Numbered from the stretch's first letter, positions 24,050 through 34,586 are shown. The stretch is 64,000 nucleotides of DNA from Mactromeris polynyma (GCA_032209605.1 JASFXZ010000164.1:1-64000); one strand, 5' to 3'. The notes: a model not told the origin generated them from the letters alone. Numbers and translations: made by a program.

Positions 24050-25500
24050 TAAATATCACCATTCCTCACGTCTAATAAAGATGGAAGTTCAATAACTCAA
24101 CTTCAAATTCCTTTCGTACTAGCAAAATTAGCCAATAGATAGAAACCGACCTAGCTCACGCCGGTCTGAACTCAGATCATGTAGGGGATTAAAGGACGAA
24201 CAGTCCCTCCCTCCTAGCCCCTGCACCAGGATGAAACCCTAATCCAACATCGAGGTCGCAAACCCCTTCTTCGATTAGATCTCTATAAAGGGATTACGCT
24301 GTTATCCCCGTGGTAGCTTTTGCTTAATTCACTCAAAGAGGATCTTTATCTCCTGGGAAGGAGTCTTTTTCCCTTCCTGTTGCCCCAACAAAACTTCATA
24401 TTAATTATACAACTAAAACTAATCAAGCTCACCGGGGTCTTCTCGTCTTATTACAAAATCTAAGTCTTTTCACTGAAAAGAAAATTTCAGAACTTATTCC
24501 CGAGACAGTAGCCCCCTCGTCAAACCGTTCATACCTTTCCCCAATTAAAGGACGATTGATTGCGCTACCTTAGCACAATTGCAAATTGCGGCCGTTTAGC
24601 ACAGAATGCCACCGGGCAGGCCCGACTCCTTATGTTAAAATTAGACAGCAAGGAGCCATGTTTTTGTTAAACAGGCGGAGGACATAGTTGCCGAGTTCCT
24701 TAAAAATAAATCTATAAATCATACATGCTTAGGTCGCCCCACAGAAATATATGTGCCCAGGTCATGAGCACTGTTATCTACAATAAAGAAAGCCTTATTA
24801 AGCCCACTAATGTTCTAATAAGTCAACGATTTAAACCAATAAAATATTCCTACTCATCTTATACTAGTTTTAGGCTAGAAATTTAAGCCTAAAAAGAAGT
24901 ACTGAATGAAAAAAAAAAAATAATCGTTTTGTAATAAATTCAAAAAAGATGGAAAATGTTATTCCTACATATTATTCTGAGAGTCCTCATAATTTTAAAA
25001 AGCTTACCCTTTTAAACTCACTTAAAGAAAACTTTAGTTATCTCTCTTAACTAAAGCTACACCCTAGCTGTACTAAAATACATTTTCTTCTTAACCAGCT
25101 ATCAACCTTTTCGCATCACATATCACGCCTATTTCCATCTCTAGCATATTTCTGCAACAATAACCTGGGAAGAAAATAGCTCTAAAATTTTCAGGAACAA
25201 AAAAATTTCAACACACTCTATAAGCCATTATACAAAAAGTACACGGGTGCATCATGTCTTTTAGCTTTTTATCTTATCTTCCATTCGGTAAGAATTCACC
25301 CACGCCTAGACGACCACCGCCTCTTTATCTGCGCAACCCTCACAAAGCCCCGATGTGAGAATTAACACAGCGATTAGCAGGCCCGCCTGAAGCTAGCCTT
25401 CAAACCATGCGGCCCCGTGCAAGCAACAAGGGCGCTAGTTTAGGTTTACCCCATCCCACCGGCACTTAAGTTAGTGAGCAGTAAAACTTCTCTCACGATA
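24050..25500 (-). rRNA. rrnL: 16S (large subunit) ribosomal RNA
   Basis: The stretch lies between cytb and nad4 and has no long open frame. On the minus strand it contains the conserved 3' domain near 24145-24190 (TTCAGACCGGCGTGAGC and TAGGTCGGTTTCTATC), the AGTACGAAAGGA sarcin loop region near 24110, and the GTTAACAGCGTAATCCC-like peptidyl transferase segment near 24290-24310. These fix identity and strand. Both ends are estimates: the 3' end lies near the nad4 start and the 5' end just after the cytb stop. Confidence 0.9.
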
Positions 25501-25527
25501 CTACTGCAACAGACAGATTTCTGTATA

Positions 25528-26730
25528 TTAAAACTCCTCTTCCGAATCTCAATCTAATTCATCGTGATCCTCATAATCATAGTGGATAACCGCCTCGAGC
25601 AAACACTCCCAAAATAAGTAAGAAAACACGAAAAGAGGGTAAAACATGAAGTATAACACACTCCTTACAATACCAATAAAATAAAAGGGGTATTCAATCG
25701 GGCAAGAACCGATAAACCTGAGTAAGATAAAATTTCTAATAAAAAATCAAAACAGTACTTGCGAAAATGGATTGTACTGGATTCCTCGATGTATATACCC
25801 TTGAGGAAAAAAAGGCATAACATACAAAACAGAAACCGACAAAACTAGCGCAATTACACCTCCTAACTTATGAGGGACACTACGTAGAATTGCATAGGCA
25901 AATAAAAAGTACCACTCAGGCTGAATGTGCATCGGAGTTTTTATGGGGTCAGCAGGAGTAAAATTTACCGGGTCAGAAAACAAATCTGGATAAGAAAGAC
26001 ACACAAAACCTAGAATATTAAGTATGATTGTAATCCCTACCAAATCTTTCAGGGTGTAAAATCTATGGAAAGGCACAGCTTCCGCATCAGCGTCAACACC
26101 TAACGGGTTACTCGACCCTGTCTCATGTAAATACATGATATGAAGGCACATTAAAACGAATAAAGCAAAAGGCATTAAAACGTGAAAAACAAAGAATCGC
26201 TTTAAAGTAGCGTTACCTACCCTATACCCCCCCCAAATCCACTGAACCAATCCTTTTCCGATATAGGGGATTGCTGAGGCCAAATTAGTAATAACAGTCG
26301 CACCCCAGTACGACATTTGACCCCATGGAAGGACATACCCCGTAAAGGCAATTGCTATTAATAACAGCAACATCGAGCACCCAACTCACCACGTGTTCTT
26401 CAAACAAAAAGAATGATAAAAAATGCCACGACCAATATGAATATACACACAAATGAAAAAGGCAGAAGCCCCGTTAGCATGTACTCTTCGCACAAGCCAA
26501 CCATTATTAACATCTCGCATAATATACACAACAGAGTCAAATGCATACCTAGAATGGGGTGTGTACTGACACGCCAGTAAAATGCCAGTCAAAACCTGGA
26601 TGAACCAGCAAACCCCTATTAAAGACCCGAAATTCCACATAATTGTCAAATTAGGGGGAACAGGTAAGTCATAAAGACAAAGTGACAACAACTTTAAAAT
26701 AGGGCGAGTTTTTCGTATAGGATACTTCAT
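25528..26730 (-). CDS. cytb: Cytochrome b
   Basis: Central subunit of complex III, carrying both b hemes. The start is ATG 26730, giving [13 protein letters not shown], the usual N-terminus; a TTG 24 bases upstream is less likely. Landmarks are [29 protein letters not shown], the heme helix with [38 protein letters not shown], the second heme region with [12 protein letters not shown], and the [21 protein letters not shown] stretch. The frame ends at TAA 25528, giving 400 residues where about 380 is usual. The extra tail after the last helix is strongly acidic ([18 protein letters not shown]). Confidence 0.95.
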
Positions 26731-26778
26731 GAATAGAAAGAAGAAACCCGCCAAGGTACTATCTAGCCACCTACCACC

Positions 26779-27846
26779 CTAGAGGTACCCTCAAATGTAT
26801 ACTGCCCCGAACAAAGCCACCCACACCCCGTCTACAAAATGCCAATACCAAATGGCAGCGTCAAGCCCAAAGTAATGTCGGTTATAGGTAAAGTGGAACA
26901 GATACACCCGACATCAGCACACTACTAAAAATATGGTCCCTACTAAAACATGAAGCCCATGAAAACCGGTTATAACGTAAAACGTTGAGCCATACAATCC
27001 CTCAGCGATAGTGAAAGAGGCCAGGTAATACTCATTAAATTGAAGCCTAGTGAAAATAAGGCCTAAAACAATAGTTAAAGCTAAAGCGTAAAGAGCCTGG
27101 CTCCGATATTTCTTCCCTAAATTCTCTTTTTCTTTAAAATACCCCGGGTCCGCTCACAACTTAATAATCTCCCTAAAGTCTGGCCTCGATTTTTTTACGC
27201 GTAATAATAAGTTTACGTACACCCGCGACCTTATTTCCCGCGACTTCTCCCTTGAAAAACGGCACCCTTCGTACTTATAAAGTCAATTGTTAAAAGTTTG
27301 CCCATAAATCCTAGGGTGCCCTTTAACTTTGAAATCCACATTACCATTTTTAGGCCCGTACAAGGGACACTTATTGTGAACACGAATTGCCTTATGGGCT
27401 CAAGTCACCGTAATTCCCGATGAAAGTAAAATAACTGTGTTCAATGCTGGCATTTTTCACGGTACAATAGCTTTAATCCCTAAAGGCGGTCAATGCCCAA
27501 CTTTATTTATTGAAATCTCCCCCACCATGGAATTAAAGAAAGCTCAGAAAAACCTTATAAAGAAAAATACCTCAGATATAATGAAGAGCAACATACCGGC
27601 CCGTAAATTATGAACAACTAATTTTGTATGGCGCCCTAAATATGTCCTTTCCAAGATTATATCCCCCCACCATCGAACTAAACTCAGCCCTAGCACAAAC
27701 ACAGACATAAAAAGAAAATAACACACGTCGCGAGAGAATCCAAAATGAAAAAAACCAATGAGAGAAGATATTAACCCCAACACACTCATTGCCACTGTAA
27801 ATGGTCACGGTCTAGTATCCACAATATGAAAACCTGTGCGAGCCAA
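26779..27846 (-). CDS. cox3: Cytochrome c oxidase subunit III with 94-residue insertion
   Basis: Structural subunit of complex IV. The protein has 355 residues against about 260 in most animals. Start TTG 27846 lies two bases after trnS(UCU) and gives [19 protein letters not shown]; the stop is TAG. Family landmarks are [83 protein letters not shown] and [15 protein letters not shown]. Between WAHKAI and QALY, where other animals have about ten residues, lie 94 codons (27103-27384) in frame and without a stop. The inserted part is hydrophilic and rich in Lys and Arg. I checked this region codon by codon. Confidence 0.94.
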
Positions 27847-27847
27847 A

Positions 27848-27911
27848 AAGAAAGGGATAGAGTCGAACTACCCAAGCCCAGATTAGAAGTCTAGCCTTGT
27901 CCCACCTTCCT
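27848..27911 (-). tRNA. trnS1: tRNA-Ser (UCU)
   Basis: Acceptor AGGAAGG/CCTTTCT (one G-T); anticodon stem CTAGA/TCTGG with loop CTTCTAA gives TCT; T stem GGTAG/CTATC. A tRNA reading AGA/AGG as well as AGC/AGT fits AGR = Ser in the protein genes. Confidence 0.85.
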
Positions 27912-27912
27912 C

Positions 27913-27975
27913 TGAAGAAGGGGCTTCACACCCATAATTGAAGCTACAAATCAATACCTCTACGGACGCTTCTCC
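27913..27975 (-). tRNA. trnY: tRNA-Tyr (GUA)
   Basis: Acceptor GGAGAAG/CTTCTTC (one G-T); anticodon stem TTGA/TCAA with one T-T closing mismatch around loop TTGTAGC, anticodon GTA; T arm GGG-TGTGAAG-CCC. It separates rrnS from trnS(UCU) and sets the rrnS 3' end. Confidence 0.78.
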
Positions 27976-28800
27976 TTTCATGAATAACATCAATTTCTAC
28001 TAACATTACCATGTTACGACTTACCTCATTTTCGTGAACTTATACGAGGGCGCCGGGCAGTTTGTACGCGTCTTATTTACCCGATTCAACTTCCCTCTCT
28101 AACAGAAATTTACTAGTAAGTACATTTTCAGACAAACATTCTATTCATGCCCTCCATCGTGCTTAACAATTGTAACTCAACTAAGCCCCCTACATTCCAT
28201 CACGTTTACCTGAATTCGGACAATATTGTTAGATTTTCTGTAAAACACCTAAGTGATACACAAAAAAATTCATTGTTTCTGGCCCCAATCTAACCTCTTC
28301 AAGACAAACTGACAACGGCGGTATAAAAAGAAAAGTAAGGGTAAGGTAGTTCGAGGATTATCGAATTAACCGTCAAGTTCCCCTGAATGGTTGTAAGACA
28401 CCGCCAACCTCTTTGTGTTTTAAGCACTTAGCTCGTAGTCCACGTAGACTCTTAACAGACAGCTTCAATAAAAGGGTCTCAAATCCTTGTCTCTATAGCA
28501 GCCTTTTCAGGTTATAGTTTAAAAGAAGCCCAAATTCACAGAAGTAAGATCATATTTGACCATTTCTTATCATTCCGTTCTATCTTTATTTTTCCTAAAA
28601 CTCCTCCACGACGATAATTAACCAGGGGAACAGGTTTGACCGCGATTGCTGGCACCTCATTCGTCTCCCCATTCGTCCTATTTGCTGATATAGTGTTTCC
28701 ACTTTTACCAATTTTAATTACTGGAGACGGGACTCCTTTGTATATCTTTTTTCGAATAACACTCAATTCTTCTACGGCCTAGCCTTCTCTGCCTCTATTA
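27976..28800 (-). rRNA. rrnS: 12S (small subunit) ribosomal RNA
   Basis: On the minus strand the 3' domain is recognisable near 28000-28080 (AAGTCGTAACATGGTA, and the CAAACTGCCCGG/CGCCC segment further upstream). The central part has no convincing coding frame; the 76-codon frame at 28536-28766 is a chance one. The 3' end is set by trnY. The 5' end is an estimate from usual length and could lie anywhere between about 28760 and 28900. Confidence 0.88.
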
Positions 28801-28900
28801 AATCTTCAGAACTAGGCTAACTCATTCTACTCCCTCTTCTCTTGAAATCCCATGTATAACCAAAGGTCGGGCCAACTGCTAACCAGAGGCGAATTTGTAT
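28801..28900. other. Intergenic or rRNA 5' flank, no gene seen
   Basis: About 100 bases between the estimated rrnS start and the trnK-like gene. It contains a short stem (GCCTAGT with GCTAGGC) too small for a tRNA. Part of it may belong to rrnS. Confidence 0.4.
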
Positions 28901-28960
28901 AAAATTCAGGCCCTAGCCTCTCTAGGGTTAAAAGCCCCTGCTATATTAAACTATGAATTC
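28901..28960 (-). tRNA. Second tRNA-Lys-like gene (UUU)
   Basis: Acceptor GAATTCA/TGAATTT is good (one G-T). The anticodon region AGGGG/CCCTA around CTTTTAA reads TTT but has an A-A and a G-T pair, so the stem is weaker than in the trnK at 21098-21161. It could be a duplicate trnK, a decaying copy, or a tRNA whose anticodon is edited or shifted. Confidence 0.6.
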
Positions 28961-29053
28961 TTACCGCCAAAATCTTAACCCGCGGCCTACTTTTAAGCAA
29001 CTACGCCTCGGCCGCCTCTTTAAAACCGGCAATTTCCACTGGGAAACCGCCCC
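28961..29053. other. Intergenic, GC-rich, possible unrecognised tRNA
   Basis: A spacer of 93 bases between the trnK-like gene and trnT, long enough for one tRNA. I could not find an anticodon arm with good pairing. It is a candidate place for trnQ or trnF, which I did not find. Confidence 0.3.
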
Positions 29054-29118
29054 TAAGCTCAGACCATCACAGCCACTTGAAGTCTACAAAACTCCCGTTC
29101 TTCTTAAACTATGAACCA
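29054..29118 (-). tRNA. trnT: tRNA-Thr (UGU)
   Basis: Anticodon stem GGAGT/ACTTC with loop TTTGTAG gives TGT; acceptor TGGTTCA/TGAGCTT is paired at six of seven positions. It lies eight bases after the nad2 stop. Confidence 0.78.
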
Positions 29119-29126
29119 GGAAAACA

Positions 29127-30206
29127 TTACAAAATCCCTACCACTATGAAAAGGGCTATCCCGCAAATATTAACAGCAAAACTTAAATATAAAAGCACAC
29201 GGTACTCCTCAGATGAAAAAGCAGCCGTAACATTTACTTGCCCCGAACAAGAGGCTATTCCGACTCTAACAAAAATTTGATAGTAAAAATAAAATCTCAC
29301 TGCCGAAAAAAGAATTAAAATGATTGAGCCGAATGGGCAAAGACCCATACAGGACCTCAAATATAAGACTTTCAACCCAAACCCCGTAAAAGGGGGGAAA
29401 CCAGCCAAAGAAAAAGCATAAAAGGACAGGACTACAGCTTGCCCCGCTTTTTGAACTTTTCCTATTTTTATAATACAAGAGGCGTAATAAATGTTTAACC
29501 GCCACATTGTAAAACAAAACCTTAAAGAAATTAGAGCGTACACCCTAAGATAAAGAATCACTGAGCTCATTTTACTTACTGTTAAAAGCGCTATGAAAGA
29601 GGTCTGTAAAATAGAAGAGTACCCAAACAAGATTCGAAAATCTTTTACCCCAGGACTCATTATTACAGCCACTAGGGACCTACAACAAGCGCCCAACTCT
29701 ACCCAGTCAATCACGAAACCAAACACAGTTAAATTGTGCAACAACCACAGTGGGAGCACTTTCTGGGGCACCGTAACTATAAAACAGTTAAATCAAGAAA
29801 GTTTACTCAGACACCGCACTACCCAATAGTAAGAGGGAAACAAGCCCAGCTTCATGAATAATCCTAGAAACAAGATCAAATTGTAATATACAATGCTTAA
29901 AGGTCCTAACCCCGATAGCCCAGAGCTCAAGAGAATAGCGCCCACTACAACTATCCTCGAACCCAAAACTTGAAAAATAAAGTAAACCATGCCCCCATCT
30001 GCCTCCTGAACAGTTTCCCCCCTGAGTAAAGGCACAATACTCATTATACAAACTTCCATTGAAGCTCATAAAGCAAAAATCCTTCCTCTCTGCCACCCTA
30101 AGGATAGGCCAATTCTATAAGAGGAAAGGAAAAGACCAGCCCTATGACAACTAAACACAAAAAATACCATGGGCAATGTGCCCATAACGCACGGCCTTCA
30201 GGCCAT
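29127..30206 (-). CDS. nad2: NADH dehydrogenase subunit 2
   Basis: Antiporter-like subunit of complex I. From ATG 30206 to TAA 29127 it gives 359 residues, close to family length. The family is weakly conserved but recognisable in IFALWASMEVCIMSIVPLLSG near the start, YYNLILFLGLFMKLGLFPSYYWVV in mid-protein with its conserved Lys, and SLAGFPPFTGFGLKVLYLRS later. Alternative starts are ATG 30185 and ATG 30170; the helix that opens most NAD2 proteins would survive with either. Internal TGA codons read Trp. It lies between trnP and trnT. Confidence 0.9.
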
Positions 30207-30310
30207 TTTACCACTACCCGTTAACACCTTAGAACCAGATTCAACCTTTACTTCCTTCTTATGATTTTCACTACACCCACCCTGGCCACCTTAATAAACC
30301 CCGACCACTA
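30207..30310. other. Intergenic, no gene recognised
   Basis: A spacer of 104 bases between nad2 and trnP. The nad2 frame stays open into it, so part could be coding if nad2 starts further upstream. No tRNA with a convincing anticodon arm is seen. Confidence 0.3.
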
Positions 30311-30372
30311 TCAGATTGATCAATAGACATCCCTCGTTCCCAAAACGAAAATTTTTTTTAAACTACAATCTG
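30311..30372 (-). tRNA. trnP: tRNA-Pro (UGG)
   Basis: Perfect acceptor CAGATTG/CAATCTG; anticodon stem TTCGT/ACGAG with loop TTTGGGA gives TGG. Confidence 0.9.
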
Positions 30373-30381
30373 AACTTTCCT

Positions 30382-30445
30382 TGGTGTAGTAAAGGATCCG
30401 TGAAAGAATCTCCTAAAAGACCAAAAATTTTTGTGCCCAAACACC
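30382..30445 (-). tRNA. tRNA-like fold, identity unclear
   Basis: A 64-base fold closed by GGTGT/ACACC lies between trnP and nad6. The arm at the anticodon place, GGTCT/AGATT, has a six- or eight-base loop (TTTAGG), so the anticodon cannot be read safely. It may be a tRNA missing from my list, or chance. Confidence 0.3.
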
Positions 30446-30451
30446 TCTTTA

Positions 30452-30946
30452 CTAGCGAATCAAAGCCCCTTTTTGGAATTTACAAATCCGAGCTGCAACA
30501 ACCATTGTGAGAAAAAGATACAGGCTTAACGAGACCATTATCTTCCCTCATCTTATTCTCAGATAAAAGCAATCAGTAAAGAATAAAAAATCGAAACCAC
30601 TAGGTGAAAACTCCCTTAAACACGCAGTCACCAAAAGCCCCGTAAAAAAAATTTTATAAAGTTTTTTTCAACGGCGGTTCATATGTTTTCTCCCTCCCTT
30701 CTTCTTCTTTAACTTTATAGGAACAAGAGCCACAGAATACACAAATACTACTAACACCCCTCCCATCAGCACGAGAAAATAGCCCACAGCAAGCAGCGCC
30801 CTTACAAACATGGTAAGACTGGCACTTGAGATAATGCCGAAAACTACGGTGACTGAAGCTAAACGAATAGGATGCACTTTTTTAACTAGCACCTCATTAC
30901 ACATTAATAAAGAAATTAGAACACACCACCATACCACAGCTCCCAA
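30452..30946 (-). CDS. nad6: NADH dehydrogenase subunit 6
   Basis: Membrane subunit of complex I, poorly conserved in sequence. The frame of 164 residues, from TTG 30946 right after trnW to TAG 30452, is a usual length. Support comes from the helix pattern and from the LVLMGGVLVVFVYSVALVP stretch, which matches the Gly-rich helix after which NAD6 is recognised. A Lys-rich loop (KLKKKKGGRKH) follows that helix. The start TTG is chosen because it abuts the tRNA; no ATG is near. Confidence 0.88.
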
Positions 30947-31006
30947 GGTATGAGCTTCACGCCCTCTCTGATGTTTGAAATATCAAAGTCTATATAACTT
31001 AATACC
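30946..31006 (-). tRNA. trnW: tRNA-Trp (UCA)
   Basis: Acceptor GGTATTA/TCATACC (six of seven pairs); D stem AAGT/ACTT; anticodon stem TGATA/CATCA with loop TTTCAAA gives TCA, which reads both TGG and TGA. This agrees with TGA = Trp in the proteins. Confidence 0.85.
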
Positions 31007-31058
31007 CTCATGAACATGGCAACGGCCTGTTTTCTAAAGCACCCCCCGGCCCTCGCTC

Positions 31059-31123
31059 AAAGTAAAGAAGAACCTTTCACCTCACGAGCCGAAATCGTAT
31101 ACGCTTATTTACGCCATTTACCT
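31059..31123 (-). tRNA. trnR: tRNA-Arg (UCG)
   Basis: Acceptor AGGTAAA/TTTACTT (one G-T); anticodon stem TACGA/TCGTG with loop TTTCGGC gives TCG. A spacer of 52 bases without a seen gene lies between it and trnW. Confidence 0.85.
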
Positions 31124-31256
31124 TAAACTTTGCTCGAAACCTTGTAAACTAAGCCGCGCATACTACCGCCGATAACCAGATACTTAACACAACCCCCCTT
31201 CAATATTCATAATGCCAAAATATGCCTGAATTATGCCGTAAAAATTTCAATAATGA
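31124..31256. other. Intergenic, possible unrecognised tRNA
   Basis: A spacer of 133 bases between trnV and trnR. A stem CATA/TATG around a nine-base loop TTTTGGCAT near 31215 looks tRNA-like and might be trnQ, but no acceptor stem fits. No protein frame is seen. Confidence 0.3.
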
Positions 31257-31318
31257 TAGGAAGAGTGACTTAACTACCATTTTGGCGTAAACAAAATACA
31301 CTTCTTATGCTACTTCCC
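31257..31318 (-). tRNA. trnV: tRNA-Val (UAC)
   Basis: Perfect anticodon stem TTTTG/CAAAA with loop TTTACGC, anticodon TAC. Acceptor GGGAAGT/TCTTCCT pairs at six of seven positions. The D arm is small. Confidence 0.8.
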
Positions 31319-31367
31319 AATAATTTAATGGACTTTTGTCCGTAAAATTAATCCGCTTGGCTTTACA

Positions 31368-32996
<1,629 letters not shown>

Positions 32997-33145
32997 CAAT
33001 TCAAATTTTCTCCCCGAATAGCTCTGTAGCTAAAACCTTAGGCCACAAATAATTGTAAACCTTAGTAGAAGCTCTCATTTTATTGAAGTCTCATTTCATT
33101 AATATTAAACCACTAAATCCCAAATTTTTATAATGTGCCTTAACT
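32997..33145. other. Intergenic with small tRNA-like fold
   Basis: This lies between trnA and cox1. On the minus strand a stem TTAGTGG/CTACTAA (about 33062-33116) encloses a TGAA/TTCA arm with loop ATGAGAC. At 55 bases it is short for a tRNA and the anticodon (GAG) would be unexpected, so I do not name it. Confidence 0.3.
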
Positions 33146-33214
33146 CAAGCGTCGGGATAGTCAAATCCAATTTTAAGTCGCAAACCTAACCTTTTTTATT
33201 AAAGTACCACGCCT
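33146..33214 (-). tRNA. trnA: tRNA-Ala (UGC)
   Basis: Acceptor AGGCGTG/GACGCTT (six of seven pairs); anticodon stem TTAGG/CTTAA with loop TTTGCGA gives TGC. Confidence 0.8.
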
Positions 33215-33331
33215 GCCTATCTCTTAAAGCAACTTAAAACCTAGCTAAAGCTCAAATTTCAAATGTTTTAAAGGCATGAGCCCGCCCCACCACCTTCAGC
33301 GGTGAATTCTACGTAAACTATTAAAACACTA
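33215..33331. other. Intergenic, no gene recognised
   Basis: A spacer of 117 bases between the trnM array and trnA. A loop TTTGAAA near 33260 could be a Phe anticodon but its stem does not pair. Confidence 0.3.
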
Positions 33332-33397
33332 TAAAGGAGGGAATTTATCCATATCTGGGGCATGAACCCATTAACTTAGTGCTTAGTTTACTCCTCT
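33332..33397 (-). tRNA. trnM: tRNA-Met (CAU), array copy 1
   Basis: Acceptor AGAGGAG/CTCCTTT (one G-T); D stem AACT/AGTT; anticodon arm ATGGG-TTCATGC-CCCAG with anticodon CAT; short T arm GGA/TCC. This is the copy nearest cox1. Confidence 0.85.
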
Positions 33398-33430
33398 AGT
33401 TTAATTTCACATGACTAACCAGTCACACCA

Positions 33431-33496
33431 TAAAGGAGGGAATTTATCCATATCTGGGGCATGAACCCGTTAACTTAGTGCTTAGTTTACTCCTCT
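33431..33496 (-). tRNA. trnM: tRNA-Met (CAU), array copy 2
   Basis: Same fold as copy 1; one base of the anticodon stem differs (gtt instead of att on the plus strand), turning the outer A-G mismatch into C-G. Confidence 0.85.
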
Positions 33497-33529
33497 AGTT
33501 TAATTTCACATGACTAACCAGTCACACCA

Positions 33530-33595
33530 TAAAGGAGAGAATTTATCCATATCTGGGGCATGAACCCATTAACTTAGTGTTTAGTTTACTCCTCT
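33530..33595 (-). tRNA. trnM: tRNA-Met (CAU), array copy 3
   Basis: Same fold as copy 1; the T arm has one G-T pair (ggagaga variant) and the D loop one change. Confidence 0.83.
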
Positions 33596-33628
33596 AGTTT
33601 AATTTCACATGACTAACCAGTCACACCA

Positions 33629-33694
33629 TAAAGGAGGGAATTTACCCATATCTGGGGCATGAACCCGTTAACTTAGTGCTTAGTTTACTCCTCT
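33629..33694 (-). tRNA. trnM: tRNA-Met (CAU), array copy 4
   Basis: Same fold as copy 1; one change in the T loop (tttaccc variant), and the outer anticodon pair is C-G as in copy 2. Confidence 0.83.
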
Positions 33695-33726
33695 AGTTTA
33701 ATTTCACATGACTAACCGTCACACCA

Positions 33727-33792
33727 TAAAGGAGGGAATTTATCCATATCCGGGGCATGAACCCATTAACTTAGTGCTTAGTTTACTCCTCT
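33727..33792 (-). tRNA. trnM: tRNA-Met (CAU), array copy 5
   Basis: Same fold as copy 1, with the tatccgg variant in the anticodon stem. The spacer before it is one base shorter, giving the 98-base period. Confidence 0.83.
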
Positions 33793-33824
33793 AGTTTAAT
33801 TTCACATGACTAACCGTCACACCA

Positions 33825-33890
33825 TAAAGGAGGGAATTTATCCATATCCGGGGCATGAACCCATTAACTTAGTGCTTAGTTTACTCCTCT
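33825..33890 (-). tRNA. trnM: tRNA-Met (CAU), array copy 6
   Basis: Identical to copy 5 in the tRNA part. Confidence 0.83.
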
Positions 33891-33923
33891 AGTTTAATTT
33901 CACATGACTAACCGGTCACACCA

Positions 33924-33989
33924 TAAAGGAGAGAATTTATCCATATCTGGGGCATGAACCCATTAACTTAGTGCTTAGTTTACTCCTCT
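33924..33989 (-). tRNA. trnM: tRNA-Met (CAU), array copy 7
   Basis: Same fold as copy 3 in the T arm (ggagaga variant) with an otherwise standard body. Confidence 0.83.
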
Positions 33990-34021
33990 AGTTTAATTTC
34001 ACATGACTAACCAGGCACACT

Positions 34022-34090
34022 GCGAAGGAGAGATTTCATCTATTTTTAGGACATGAGCCCAACAACTTAGTAACTTAGTTTACTCCTCGC
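34022..34090 (-). tRNA. trnM: tRNA-Met (CAU), diverged copy 8
   Basis: This copy keeps the order and the anticodon arm TTGGG-CTCATGT-CCTAA with CAT, and the D stem AACT/AGTT, but differs in many loop and stem positions. Its acceptor GCGAGGAG/CTCCTTCGC needs one bulged base. It may be the older trnM from which the array grew, or the second trnM that several bivalves carry. Confidence 0.7.
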
Positions 34091-34099
34091 AATTCCGAC

Positions 34100-34158
34100 A
34101 CCCTGAGATCTTCTCTTTCTTCGAATCTGCAATTCGCCATTTTTAATAAACTACAGGG
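34100..34158 (-). tRNA. trnC: tRNA-Cys (GCA)
   Basis: Acceptor CCCTG/CAGGG; anticodon stem CGAA/TTCG with loop TTGCAGA gives GCA. The D arm is reduced, so the gene is only about 59 bases. Confidence 0.75.
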
Positions 34159-34162
34159 CTTA

Positions 34163-34228
34163 TATCAGGTGGAAAACCAATTCCTCCCTCTGATCCTAAA
34201 TCAGAAACATTAACTCTGCTAACCTAAT
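34163..34228 (-). tRNA. trnL1: tRNA-Leu (UAG)
   Basis: Acceptor ATTAGGT/ACCTGAT (one T-G); perfect anticodon stem TCTGA/TCAGA with loop TTTAGGA gives TAG. Confidence 0.85.
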
Positions 34229-34230
34229 AA

Positions 34231-34293
34231 CTAGGCTTGGATCTTCTCCACCATTCGATTAACAGTCAACCGTTCTTATTAAACTAAAGCCTA
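34231..34293 (-). tRNA. trnN: tRNA-Asn (GUU)
   Basis: Perfect acceptor TAGGCTT/AAGCCTA; anticodon arm GTTGA-CTGTTAA-TCGAA gives GTT with one weak outer pair. It follows the nad4L stop by two bases. Confidence 0.83.
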
Positions 34294-34295
34294 AG

Positions 34296-34586
34296 CTATA
34301 CACCCATGAAGGAATAAGCTTTCACAGCTGTGAGTGCCACCCCACGAGAGCAGCTAACCAACAGGGCAAGGCCAAGAACCGCTTCCGCTACGGAGAAAGC
34401 CAAGATAATGAAACAAATGTAACACCCAAAGGAGTTAGTAGAGTATCTGAAACAGTAACCACTTAGGAGAAAAACACCTATAGTGATAAGCTCGAAAATT
34501 AAAATTACCCTTAAAAAATGAGGTAAATGGCGACTCAAAAACGAGGCCCTGAAAACAAAAACTAATACACTTATAATCAAACACAT
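34296..34586 (-). CDS. nad4L: NADH dehydrogenase subunit 4L
   Basis: Small three-helix subunit of complex I. It has 96 residues from ATG 34586 to TAG, the normal length. The family pattern is seen in LIFELITIGVFLL (helix 2, with its conserved Glu) and in AFSVAEAVLGLALLVSCSRG (helix 3, conserved Glu and Gly). It lies 18 bases after the cox2 pseudogene in gene direction. Confidence 0.92.
   Translation of the reverse strand: MCLIISVLVFVFRASFLSRHLPHFLRVILIFELITIGVFLLSGYCFRYSTNSFGCYICFIILAFSVAEAVLGLALLVSCSRGVALTAVKAYSFMGV

Larger units (their letters stand above)
33332..34090 (-). repeat. Tandem array of tRNA-Met genes
   Basis: Seven near-identical units repeat with a period of 98-99 bases, followed at the high-coordinate end by one diverged unit. 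Each unit holds a complete 66-base tRNA-Met on the minus strand and a spacer with the short hairpin TGACT/AGTCA. Differences between units are few: 'tatctgg' or 'tatccgg', 'aacccat' or 'aacccgt', 'ggaggga' or 'ggagaga'. The array lies between cox1/trnA and trnC. Confidence 0.92.

Noticed and set aside
28536..28766. 76-codon frame inside rrnS
   Set aside because: It falls in the body of the 12S rRNA and has no family resemblance.
33215..33331. trnF by a TTTGAAA loop
   Set aside because: The flanking bases do not form an anticodon stem and no acceptor fits.
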